DNA of 64,000 nt from positions 27,379,001-27,443,000 of the forward strand of contig CATNEN010000038.1 of NCBI GenBank assembly GCA_950097015.1. The letters run 5' to 3'. This DNA is from Macrostomum hystrix. Its lineage: Eukaryota > Platyhelminthes > Macrostomidae. Shown here piece after piece: positions 40,506 through 51,306 of this stretch. The notes under the pieces are model-generated. The model searched no databases. It was not told the origin of the DNA and saw only the letters and a list, made by a program, of their open reading frames with translations. Position numbers and translations under genes: made by a program. Numbering within the stretch: position 1 is the stretch's first letter; each line of letters starts with the position of its first letter.

Positions 40506-41950
40506 ATGAGACAAGGGAGTGTTAATAACACTGGAGAGATGAGACAGGGGAGAGTTGATAACACTGGAGAGATGAGACAAGGGAGAGTTGATAACACTGG
40601 AGAGATGAGACACGGGAAAGTTGATAACACTGGAGAGATGAGACAAGGGAAAGTTAATAACACTGGAGAGATGAGACAAGGGAAAGTTGATAACACTGGA
40701 GAGATGAGACAAGGGAGAGTTGATAACACTGGAGAGATGAGACAAGGGAGAGTTAATAACACTGGAGAGATGAGACAAGGGAAAGTTAATAACACTGGAG
40801 AGATGAGACAAGGGAGAGTTGATAACACTGGAGAGATGAGACAAGGGAGAGTTGATAACACTGGAGAGATGAGACAAGGGAGAGTTGATAACACTGGAGA
40901 GATGAGACACGGGAAAGTTGATAACACTGGAGAGATGAGACACGGGAAAGTTGATAACACTGGAGAGATGAGACAAGGGAGAGTTGATAACACTGGAGAG
41001 ATGAGACAAGGGAAAGTTAATAACACTGGAGAGATGAGACAAGGGAAAGTTGATAACACTGGAGAGATGAGACAAGGGAGAGTTGATAACACTGGAGAGA
41101 TGAGACAAGGGAGAGTTGATAACACTGGAGAGATGAGACACGGGAAAGTTGATAACACTGGAGAGATGAGACACGGGAAAGTTGATAACACTGGAGAGAT
41201 GAGACAAGGGAGAGTTGATAACACTGGAGAGATGAGACACGGGAAAGTTGATAACACTGGAGAGATGAGACACGGGAAAGTTGATAACACTGGAGAGATG
41301 AGACAAGGGAGAGTTGATAACACTGGAGAGATGAGACAAGGGAGAGTTGATAACACTGGAGAGATGAGACAAGGGAGAGTTGATAACACTGGAGAGATGA
41401 GACAAGGGAGAGTTGATAACACTGGAGAGATGAGACACGGGAAAGTTGATAACACTGGAGAGATGAGACACGGGAAAGTTGATAACACTGGAGAGATGAG
41501 ACAAGGGAGAGTTGATAACACTGGAGAGATGAGACACGGGAAAGTTGATAACACTGGAGAGATGAGACACGGGAAAGTTGATAACACTGGAGAGATGAGA
41601 CACGGGAAAGTTGATAACACTGGAGAGATGAGACAAGGGAGAGTTGATAACACTGGAGAGATGAGACAAGGGAGAGTTGATAACACTGGAGAGATGAGAC
41701 ACGGGAAAGTTGATAACACTGGAGAGATGAGACACGGGAAAGTTGATAACACTGGAGAGATGAGACAAGGGAGAGTTGATAACACTGGAGAGATGAGACA
41801 CGGGAAAGTTGATAACACTGGAGAGATGAGACAAGGGAGAGTTGATAACACTGGAGAGATGAGACACGGGAAAGTTGATAACACTGGAGAGATGAGACAC
41901 GGGAAAGTTGATAACACTGGAGAGATGAGACACGGGAAAGTTGATAACAC
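40506..41950. repeat. 33-bp minisatellite
   Basis: About 44 copies of GAGATGAGACA(A/C)GGGA(G/A)AGT plus TGATAACACTGGA. Variants (AAGGGAGAG and CACGGGAAAG types) are intermixed. Frames are open on both strands because the unit is 3n. A remnant (about 1.5 units) recurs at 44525-44575, and inverted units at 45340-45425. Confidence 0.95.
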
Positions 41951-41954
41951 TTAA

Positions 41955-44511
41955 AACCTTTTCCTGACTGCCCTTTTATACACACACACCGGTTTCTGAC
42001 GGGTTGGACCTAAATCGTGCCATAGAATTTTTTTGGTAGAAAATTTTAAACTCACATACTTCACGACTGAAAGCATGTTTCAAACAGATTCGCCACGTAG
42101 TAACTAGATTTTCTTCGTTCCTCTATTTTTTGAGGCTGTCAAGCCTAATTTTTAAAGAGATTTTCTCGACAACAGACTAAAACAGCAAAAACGCATCATG
42201 AGTTCTGACTCTGAAATAGATTCTGCGTTAGATTTACCCATTGTAACCGACGATGAATCTGCTAGCGACTTCGAAGAGCTTTTCGAAGAGAATAATGAAG
42301 TCCCTGTAATCCCAGTCGGTGATTGGGAGTTCGTTCAGGAAACTCTTGACAACAGACCATCTCAAGTCCCCGAGTTTCTGGGAACCACTGGAGTTCGGCC
42401 CAACTGGCAGCCGCCAGAAACTGCCGATGGAAATGAGTCGGCCTACCTAAAATTATATTTGCCGGACAAGTTGTTCGAGAACCTTCGCAGATGGACCAAC
42501 AACAAGGCTTGGAAGATTTTTCAAGAATGCGCGACATTGGATGCTGTCCCCAAAATCATATTGAATTGGAAGGATTGCTCAACTGATGAAATGCGCAAGC
42601 TTATTGGCATTATACTACTCATGGGCATCGACCAGAAGCCGGAGCTGGCCCACTACTGGTCCGGTGATTCCGTGTTTCACTGTGGCTTTCTAGCTCAGTC
42701 GTTCTCTCTGTCGAGAGATCGCTTTAAGCAAATTCTTTCCTGCCTGAGATTCTATGACTCTGCAGCCCCACTCGCTGATGAACCTTTGGCAAAGATGCAT
42801 CCGTTTTTGGAGCAGGTAAAGCAGCTTTGCAGGGAGAATTACTTGCCCCGCCAGAAGCTCTCCGTTGATGAGACCCTTGTCTTGTACGAGGGCAGAGTCG
42901 AATTTAAGCAATACGTTCCAACAAAAAGAAGTAGGTATGGAATAAAAATGTACTGCCTTTGCGAGGCCAAGTCGGCATACTTCTGGAACTTTGCAATACA
43001 CACTTCGATGGAGGCAAACCAGCAGTTTGGCGATGGGCTCGGTTGCAGTGAGCTGTCAATGAGCGAGAAGGTCGTAGCAGAGCTTTGTCGGGGTTTGTAC
43101 CACTTCGGTCATCACGTATTTACCGATAGCTGGTTCACCTCTGCTCGACTTGCGAGGTGGTTGTTAGAACGAGGAACCCTGCTGACTGGCACAGTGCGTG
43201 CGAACCGAGGCATTCCTGAACTTCTACGCTGTGAACTTGCACCCGACCTCTTCAGCCTTCGCCAGCTCCGGAGACATGATTGCATGTAAGTTTGTCGATA
43301 GAAAGCAGAGTGGCATGAAGGTGCTGTACCTGCTAGATACCGCAGGCACTGCAGTGTGCGATGAAGTCCAGCGCACACGCCGCGGTGGTGACGTCCAGGT
43401 GATCGCTAAAACAGCCAGCATCACATCCTACGCAGCAAACATGGGCGGCGTCGATCACATGGACGCCTCGCTGCACCCGTATCTCACAAACCGGAAAAGC
43501 CTGCGATGGTTCCATAAGCTTGGGTTCCACCTGGTTCTTATCCTCGTCAGAAATGCTTGGGTCGTATACCGACAAGCAGGCGGCACAAAAACTTTTCTGT
43601 GCTTTTTGCGCCTTGCCATCAGCATATTGGTGGAGCGGACCGGCAATTCTAGGCGGCGGCGCGCATTGCCTGTAGCAGCAGCCGCAGCTGCAGGAGGGGG
43701 CCAACACTTGCCGAGCAAAGTTCCTAGGCTAGGAGACAGGCCGAAGCCGCGGAAGCGGTGCCGCACATGTTACTTGTCTGGTCAGACGAAACGAACGATC
43801 TTCGTATGCGAGTCCTGCCCCAAGCTTCCCGCCCTCTGCCCTGGAGCTTGCTTTAACCATTGGCATGCTCAGAATGTATATTGACGGTGATTGCGATAGT
43901 ATGCTGCAAGTTTATTGATGCTATATAACTAACTGGATTAATGTTGACACATGTCTCCTCATTCAGTTCAAAAGGCAGTTAAGTTTTTTTGGAGCCTTAA
44001 AAATGTGGATACCTTTGGTTTGACTTGATGGCTAATTTATCCGTAGTGTTTTGTTATAATTTGATAGTTATTAGTTAAAGTTACAGCAACTTTGTAATCG
44101 TAATAATGTTTCAAAACAGGTTACCGTCTGCTCGTATTTCAGAAATTTTGAAATGGCCCTATCTCTTCACCAGTTTCTTACTGTTCAGTTGCTTGTTCTT
44201 GATATATATTTTGCTAACTTAGTAATTTGCTGATATAGTGCTTTTTCTATCTGTACTTTTCTGTTTGTAGTTTGTAGTTTACCTGCTATCTATAGCACAT
44301 TCTTCAATAAGTAGTACTTTTGCCTTCTCATCAAAGTGTCTTTCAGTATCATTTGATTTAAATTTAAACACGTGGCACGAAATCGAGCCATATCAGTCTG
44401 CAAAGGGTGTGCTATCTAACCGAGTGTGGTCTACGAACATAGACTAAACTATCATCAGTCAAGAATGGTAGTGCTTTCATGGCACGAAATCGTGCCATCA
44501 GTCTTTCGTGG
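41955..44511 (+). mobile_element. piggyBac-type element inserted in a minisatellite
   Basis: The 33-bp array stops at about 41950 and a remnant resumes at 44525, enclosing the transposase. TTAA, the piggyBac target, occurs at 41951-41954 and 44512-44515. A 16-base palindrome GGCACGAAATCGTGCC lies near the right end (44481-44496), with related pieces at 42013 and 44366. The terminal repeats themselves are not clearly matched, so the exact ends are tentative. Confidence 0.6.
42198..43884 (+). pseudogene. piggyBac transposase, one frameshift
   Basis: piggyBac (DDE_Tnp_1_7) enzymes cut and paste DNA at TTAA sites. The frame from ATG 42198 runs 363 codons to 43289; the rest continues in the next frame to 43884, so one small indel lies near 43200-43270. 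Seen: an acidic N terminus, first catalytic Asp in LSVDETLVLYEG (about D224), second in HHVFTDSWFTS (about D310), third in the second frame in YAANMGGVDHMD. The C terminus is a Cys-rich zinc-binding domain (CRTCYLSG, CESCPKLPALCPGACF). All three catalytic positions are present, so it is nearly intact. A short programmed shift or a sequencing error is also possible. Confidence 0.88.
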
Positions 44512-44524
44512 TTAACCACGACAA

Positions 44525-45425
44525 CCACGAGATGAGACACGGGAAAGTTGATAACACTAAAGAGATGAGACACTGGACTACAATAAAAATGATAATTAGT
44601 GACAATAAGTAAGATACTTAAACAAGTTTTTACAATATCTATGGACAGCAGCAACTTTTTAGCAAAGTTTTTAGACAAATAGAACACAAACAGGTAAGGC
44701 TGGGTATCAGTGTTTACTAGCCAGACGACACCAATTGGGTCCGAGCCTAGTTAATTCGGAGTGAGGGTCAAAAATGAAACTAATTATTTACACAAAATGT
44801 CGTACGTAAAATATTGAATGACGTAAATAGCGTTCGCTTTTCCACCGTGTTTCCAGAGCTGTCAGAAAATAAAAACTGAAGATACGATCGAACTGTCAAG
44901 ACACGTGAACTCGTTTATTTATGCGTGGCATACTCGTACGTAAACGCGTATTTAGTTTGAAAATTCTTTAATCTATTCAAATAATACAAGAGACTGCACT
45001 CAAAGGTCCAGTTGGGAGTACCCAGTTTATTCCTGCAAAGCTTAAATTATGTAATCTTAAGCTACAGCTCGGCCGATTGAAACTCCGGGGTTAGCACAAC
45101 CTGTTGTTTTATCGAATGGGTTTGCTTGTACTTTGATTGGTTATAGTGCGATCTTACTACTTGTAATAGTACATATGTTTTTCATAGTGCTAAAGTTTAA
45201 GCTTTTCACTTTTCACGGCCGGTTGATGGTTGTGTTATTAGTACGGTTATATAAATTAAATACTTGTTTCCATCACTTGTTCACCCACCCTTTCTCCTTC
45301 CCCTTAGTCTCTCCCGCGTCTCCCGCATAAACATAGGTCTAATCTCTCACCTGTATCATCTCTCCTGTGTTATCAACTTTCCCGTGTCTCATCTCTTTAG
45401 TGTTATCAACTTTCCCGTGTCTCCC
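44525..45425. other. Spacer between piggyBac and LINE with rearranged repeat pieces
   Basis: Begins with direct-orientation 33-bp units (to 44575) and ends with inverted units (45340-45425). The segment 44578-44613 (AATGATAATTAGTGACAATA) occurs inverted at about 50907-50943, beyond the LINE. No genes in between. Confidence 0.6.
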
Positions 45426-48400
45426 GTGCAGATGCTGACAAAATGTTCAGCGGTTTCGTCACCTGAGTTGCAAAAACTACAGGTAGCGTTGGTAACATTG
45501 CCCTGCAGGTATTGGTGCCTGGTGAAGCACCCATGCCCAGATAGGGTCATGGTGGCCGCTCGGATGTCCTTGCGCGGGAGACGCAGAAGGAGGTTCCGGA
45601 GTTTTCGGGAGGGCTGCGGAACAGCCTCTCTAGACTGCCTGCAGTTGTTGCAGTTCGCCCAGAGCGAGTAGTGCTGTAGTTTCACCCACGCTTTGATGCG
45701 CGAGTTGATGACACAGTTTGGGACCGGAACCAGATGTTCGGGTCCCCAGGAGGATCCAGCGGCGCCGGCTTTCGCTAGAACGTCAGCCAGCTCGTTGCCC
45801 TGAAATCCCTCGTGTCCGGGCACCCATTTGAGGGTGACCTTGTTGGTGGAGGCCAACATGTTGAGATGCTTGATACAGTCGAGGACCGTTGCCGAGCCAA
45901 TGCAGCGACTGCGGATGGCATACAGTGCTGCCTGACTGTCAGAGTGGAAGATGATATCCTTATCTTTCACGCAAGTAGCGAGCAGCTCTGCAGAGCAGGA
46001 GCTGAGATGGCAAGGACCTCATTCTGGAAGACACTGGAGTCGACGCCAGGTGTTGGGCATGGGTTGCAACCAGCTGCCCATTGGGAAAGATGCAGACACG
46101 AAACCGGTGTTCTTTATCTGTTTGGATCCATCAGTGTAGCAATGAAGTTCACCGCGATTCCAGCTGTCATTGATTTCGTCGCGTGGATCGATGACTACGT
46201 CGTAGCCTTGTCTCGCGTTCGGTCTCGAGGCGATGTTATCCGTGAGGACATGATGGGCATCGCACTTGTTGAGGATTTTAAGGCAAAGATCGCTGTGAGG
46301 GATAATTTTCCTCTTAGCGAATGCTCTCATAAACTTGAACTTGACATCCGCATCAAGCAGACGCCTAGCAGCTTCGCCTCTGATAAAGATGTCCAGAGGT
46401 AGAAGATCCAAGAAGGCCGCCATACCAGCAAAGGGTGTTGATTTGGTGGCGTTGCAGATCAGTCGACTGGTGCCCTTCCCTGGACCGTTTTGAGCAGATC
46501 AGCATGACTCTTGACCTGGGTAGCGCTGACCCAGATCAAGGAGGCGTAGGTGATGGCGGTTCTCACCACAGAGGTATAGATCCACCAAAGACGCTTTGGG
46601 GATAAACCCCAGGAGGTTCCCAGGGCACGCCGGAGCTGCGCTAGGATCGCAGAAGCACGTTGTGCTTTGGCCTTCACGTGGAAAGACCAGTTGAGTCTGT
46701 GGTCGAGCATGACCCCAAGACACCTGGTCCTTTGAGCGAAGGTGATGTCCTTGCCATAGAGTTGCAGAGGCTTTATGTTCCACCGGATCTTACTGGTGAA
46801 CATAATGGCAACAGTTTGGCTCTGAAAGCCTTAAGCCGTTGTCCTCGGCCCAGGTCTCAGCTTTGCGGAGAAACGCTTGCATAAGATCCCTGAGCGTTCT
46901 AGGCGACGGTCCCGCAACAATGGCAGTGACGTCGTCGGCATACCCGATTTTTTGCACGGGGTCAGGTCTGGAACTGCTCAGGAGAGAGTCGATGACTATG
47001 TTCCAGAGGGTGGGAGTAAGGACTCCCCCTTGGGGGCCGCCTTCGCAAACCCTGGTAGTGGCAGTCTGCCCAAGCAGATGAGCAGTAACTGTTCGGTTCG
47101 AGATCATGTACATAATCCACCGAATAAGACACGCGTGAGCTTTACGATCTCGGAGGGTCTTCTCAAACGCCTGGAACAGGACAATGTCGAAGGCCCCCTC
47201 GATGTCGAGAAAAAGAGCAAGGGCATAGCCGTCACCTAGCACAGCCTGCTCGATGATCTCCACGATCGCATGTAGGGCGCTCTCAGTCGACCTCCCAGTA
47301 CGGAAGGCATGCTGATTGTCGCTGAGAGGTGTTGCAGTCAGCTCGCAGGATAGCAGCCGCCAGTGCACCAACCTCTCCATCAGCTTGAGCAGGAAGAAAG
47401 CTAAGCTGAGCTAAGCTGAGCTAAGCTGATCGGCCTGAAGGCCTTAACGCTCTGGTAGTCTCCCTTCCCTGGCTTGGGTATGAAGACCACCCGAGCATTA
47501 GTCCAGCAGCTGGGCACAAACCCTAGCCGGATCGATGCCCGCGTGAGGTTGCAGGTAATACTCCTGAACTTCTGGATCTTCGCCGCCTCGCGAAGGAGGA
47601 TTGGGTAGATGCCATCAGGTCCTGGAGACTTGAAAGGTTTGAAGGTCCTAACGGCACGAGCAATTAGGTCTTCATTGATGATGCATGTCGCCAGGATGTC
47701 GCCTTCCAGCGAGTGGTTTGGCTCCGTGTTGGCTGTGGGAACCGGTGGGAAGAAACTGCCTAGCATGCGTTGGAGTACTTCCTGCGGTTCTTTGGTGAGA
47801 GAGCCATCATCATTCTTGATCATGGCTAGCTTGGACATCTTGTCCATAGTAAGCGCTTTGACAAGCCTAGAGGTAAGCTTGTCTTTGTCCAATTCATCGC
47901 AGAATTGTCTCCACTTACTTTCCTTGGCCTTGCGGATCTCGCGTTTGAAGTCCCTCGAGGCCGAGCGGAAGCTTTCCATGTCCTCCGGCTTACCAGATTT
48001 CATGGCACGGCGATGCAGGGTTTTTGCCCTGTGTCGGAGTTTCCCCAACTCCGGGTTCCACCACGGCGCTGAGGATTTGCCTTTGTAGGCACTGATAGGG
48101 CAGGCAGCTTCGCAGGCTGCAGTAATGCAGCCTGTAAACTTTTCCGCCGCGCGGTCCACTTCCTGGCAGTTGATCATAGGAGTTTCCTCCATGAGCTCCT
48201 GCAGGTGAGACTCTGGGATAGCTGTGTAGGCTGTCCAGTCAGTGTTACGGATGTTGCGTCTCCAAGTGATTGGGGATCGCTGATTAACACCCGCAATATT
48301 GAAAGCTACGAAGCTGTGGTCAGACAAGGATGGTTCATCGAGCCAGACCCTCCACCCCTCGATGCTGAATAGCCGGGGGGTGGCCATGGTCGTGTCGAGA

Positions 48401-48987
48401 ACCTCATTCCATCTGCCATTGTTGAAAGTTGGAGTGCTGCCGCGGTTGCATAGCATGAGATTCGTGCTGGATAGAATAGCGAGAAGCTCCTCTCCTCCAG
48501 CATTGGTGTTATTACTGCCCCAGTGCTGGTGGTGGGCGTTGAGGTCACCCCCCACGATCAGCTCAGCTTTCTGGGCTTCGCAGTACTGCGCCAGGCGTAA
48601 CAGGCTCTCCGGAGCAGGATCTCCATCACCCGGGATATAGATCGAGGCGATGAAGCATCTCGGTGCATGGAGAGAGTCAGATTGGATGACACAGAGATCT
48701 CCATCTGAAAGTTCGGTCCTCATCCTCGGTCCGCCGCCAGCCTTGAGGTAATTGGCGGCGAGGATAGCCGCTCGAAGGCGGTTTGTTGCCGCGCCACACA
48801 CATAGAAATCCGAGTAGCCGTAAGGGATATTTGGCTACTTACCGTTGCGAAGCCAGGGTTCCTGAAGCAGGATGATACCAGGCTTATACAGCTCCGCGAT
48901 CTTCATCAAATTAGTTGATGCTGATATACAGTGCTGTATATTAATTTGTAGGCAGTAAGTGGCTCCTTTTGTTGAGGGAGCAGTCAT
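45426..48987 (-). pseudogene. LINE ORF2: endonuclease, reverse transcriptase, RNase H
   Basis: From the ATG at 48987, the endonuclease has GGDLNAHHQHWGS and SLSDHSFVAF; the reverse transcriptase has FKSPGPDG, FLDIEGAFD, GGPQGGVLTPTLWN and the catalytic GYADDV; RNase H has CYTDGSK, FHSDSQAAL and KWVPGHEGFQGNELAD; the end is CSFCNSGDETAEHF. Breaks: stop codon at 48837-48835 (codon 51), a 10-base triplication at about 47401-47430 that shifts frame, and further shifts near 46800, 46440 and 46010. Reverse transcriptase catalytic residues remain, but the protein cannot be made whole. Confidence 0.88.
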
Positions 48988-50565
48988 ACTGTATTAAATG
49001 CAGTCTGGCTTGACCTCCAGGACAACTTAAGGGGACTTGGACAAGAGCGCGTCTTCGTCCCATGTGTCCGGAGGTGATCTGGGAGAGGGAGGTTGTCGAC
49101 GTCCATCCCCTCTTCGCTCCCCTCAGCGCCTCCTTCAGGCACCCCGGACCCCGACGTCAGAGTAGAGGAGGTTTCCTCCGCCTCCACGTCGCTGTCTGGG
49201 GCCCCCGTTTGAGTCACCGAAGAGAGTTCCGAGTCTGATGCGTCGGCTTCTGCTCCCGTTCCTACTCCAGGGGGCGGTCCGCTTGACGTCCGAGGATCAG
49301 CCGATGCCGATGCCTCGGTTGCCGAGTTGTTGCCCGTTGGTTGGCTAGGTGTGCCAGTTGCCTTGGGGCCGGCTTTCACCTACCCTTTGGACTTTGGCTT
49401 CCTCTTGCCACCACTGGAGCTGTCTTGGCTGGCCTTGGTGGTCTTCTGCTTCGGTTGGTTGGATGCAGTTTTACCCGTTTCCTTCCTTCCCTCGGCAGCA
49501 GCCCCGGAAGGGGCGCCCTTCCCTCAGCGCATTTTGAGCTTCAGAGCCCCCAGCTGGAAAAAGGATCCATCTGGGTATCTCCTGGCCCATGCCTCGGACA
49601 AGCCGAGGACAATAGTTTGTCCCGCATCCCCATTTGGAACTTTCTGCTGATACACCAGTCCGCTCGCCGGGAGGTTGGGGTTTAGGCGTAGTAGGATTTT
49701 CCGCACCACGTCCGGTCCCACTGCTGTACTCCGTTCTTGCACAAACACCAGATCCAGGGTCGTTTTGGGGCGCTGGCCTTCGCGCGAAAAAACAGGGCGA
49801 CCTGCGACCTAGGTCAGCAGCCTAGGAGATCGTCGGTAACTGCTGAATCAGCCGCCGAGCGTTCTTCTCGCTACTCAGAGCGATAAGAATAGATGTGCCG
49901 CGAAGCACCGCGATGCCCTCATCGACAGTCAGCTTGATGAGGTAGGAGTCAATAGCTTTCCACACCTCCTGAAGCTGGTTAGCCGACCAGTCCCGGTCAT
50001 GACACTGGAGCATCACTCCCGGAATCTTGGCCTTGGCTTTGGCCGCGTAGGTAGCTCCCGAGGTAGCCGCCTCCGTTTCCTCGGCCATGGGGTGCGCTAC
50101 GGCTTCAGCTGCGGTAGCATTCGCAGCAGCTTCCCCGGAGGGCGCCGCCACTGAGCCACTGCTGCCTCCGTCCGTCGGCCTGTTGGGCTGCTCAGAGGAG
50201 CCGCCAGCTTCAGCACCCTGGATTGGCGCCGCCGCTTTGGCCCTCTTTGCTGCCCTGTTGGCGCGCTGTTTGGCCCGCTTTTTTGCAAGCCGGGCCTTCT
50301 TAGCTTCCTCGGATCTGCCAGACTTGGCCGGTCCTTGGCCGGACTTGGCCGGTCCTTTGGCGCCGAGAGTAGCGGGTCCTTTAGATCCACAAGCTAGGCT
50401 GGCAGGTCCCACTGTGGTTCGGTCGGGTTTGCCAGCAGTGCCGGCCGCTCCTTCCTTCGCCATGGAGTCAGTCGGTTGGGATCTGCCGGTTGAACCGGCC
50501 GCTCCCTCAGACTGAGGTTGGGGTTTTGAAGGATCCCCAAACCTAAGATTTTGGCGAGGTTCCAT
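48984..50565 (-). pseudogene. LINE ORF1 (gag-like), decayed
   Basis: Segments 50565-49822, 49748-49524 and 49379-48984 are pieces of one Ala/Lys-rich protein with a basic stretch (AKKRAKQRANRAAKRAKA) and an acidic, Ser/Gly-rich tail. One frameshift and at least two stops separate them. The ORF1 stop TGA (48986-48984) overlaps the ORF2 start ATG (48987-48985), as in elements using termination-reinitiation. Confidence 0.7.
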
Positions 50566-50900
50566 AATCGGCTCGAAGGCAATGAGAAAAGGTGGTGCGC
50601 AAAAAGGAGAAACCTCCCAACCGCGTCACCAAGCTGGGAGGTAAGCCAAAAAAAACCCTCAAGGCTGGTTCGACACCAGGAGGGGAACCGCTAGCGACAG
50701 GCATACTCCCCTGCCGAGCGCCCATCAGCGCGGTAAACACTGGGGCATTGGAGGACGCAATCGGCAGCGTCAGCTCCCGTGGGCTGGCCACGTACCCTCG
50801 GTCGAAACCTGTTAAGGTCAAAGGGTGACACCTTTCCCTCAGAGCCGTAGCCAGAGGTAACTGATCACGCACAGGTGCACGAACGCTGCGGACTGGCCTA

Positions 50901-51306
50901 ATTATCATTACTTATTGTCACTAATTATCATCATTATTGTAGTTATTATATAGGAGTACATAGTCCACTCTTGCAACATTAAAAATATATTTAAGCACTA
51001 AAAAACACAGATTCTATATTACCTAAAATAGAGTAGTTTTGGTGAGCATTGGATCTGCTTCCAATAAAATTTTATCAACATTTTATATGAAAAACGTGAA
51101 AAGTTCCTATCTCGCTAGTGTATTTTCCGTGAAAACAGCCTATAATAACTTTTCCAAGAAACGAAGTGTACCCCGTCCTTCTTCCTCTATTTGTCCTCGG
51201 ATTGATCATATTAGCTAAAATTCGGCCAGCATCGTTGAACAAACGCTCTTTCTGTTAAAATTATATTAAAAGCCTAATATATTTTTAGCCCACTTACATG
51301 TAGAAC
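50901..51306. other. Spacer between LINE and P-type element
   Basis: AT-rich; includes the inverted copy of 44578-44613 at 50907-50943 and a CACAGATTCTATATTACCT motif at about 51006 shared with the adjoining transposon. Confidence 0.5.

Larger units (their letters stand above)
45426..50900 (-). mobile_element. I-type LINE retrotransposon with RNase H, decayed
   Basis: A non-LTR retrotransposon on the minus strand with a gag-like ORF1 and an ORF2 comprising AP endonuclease, reverse transcriptase, RNase H and a CCHC motif. The RNase H domain points to the I superfamily. The 3' end is lost: coding sequence runs straight into an inverted 33-bp minisatellite at about 45425. The 5' edge is near 50900, after about 300 bases of leader. 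Many frame breaks make it inactive. Confidence 0.85.

Noticed and set aside
40356-41985. Very long open frames (320-525 codons) on both strands in the 33-bp array
   Set aside because: The unit is a multiple of 3, so frames stay open in several registers at once. There is no non-repeat domain, and the array is interrupted by a transposon.
50592-50828. 78-codon basic protein on the plus strand
   Set aside because: Lies antisense in the LINE leader; composition follows the element, with no independent evidence.
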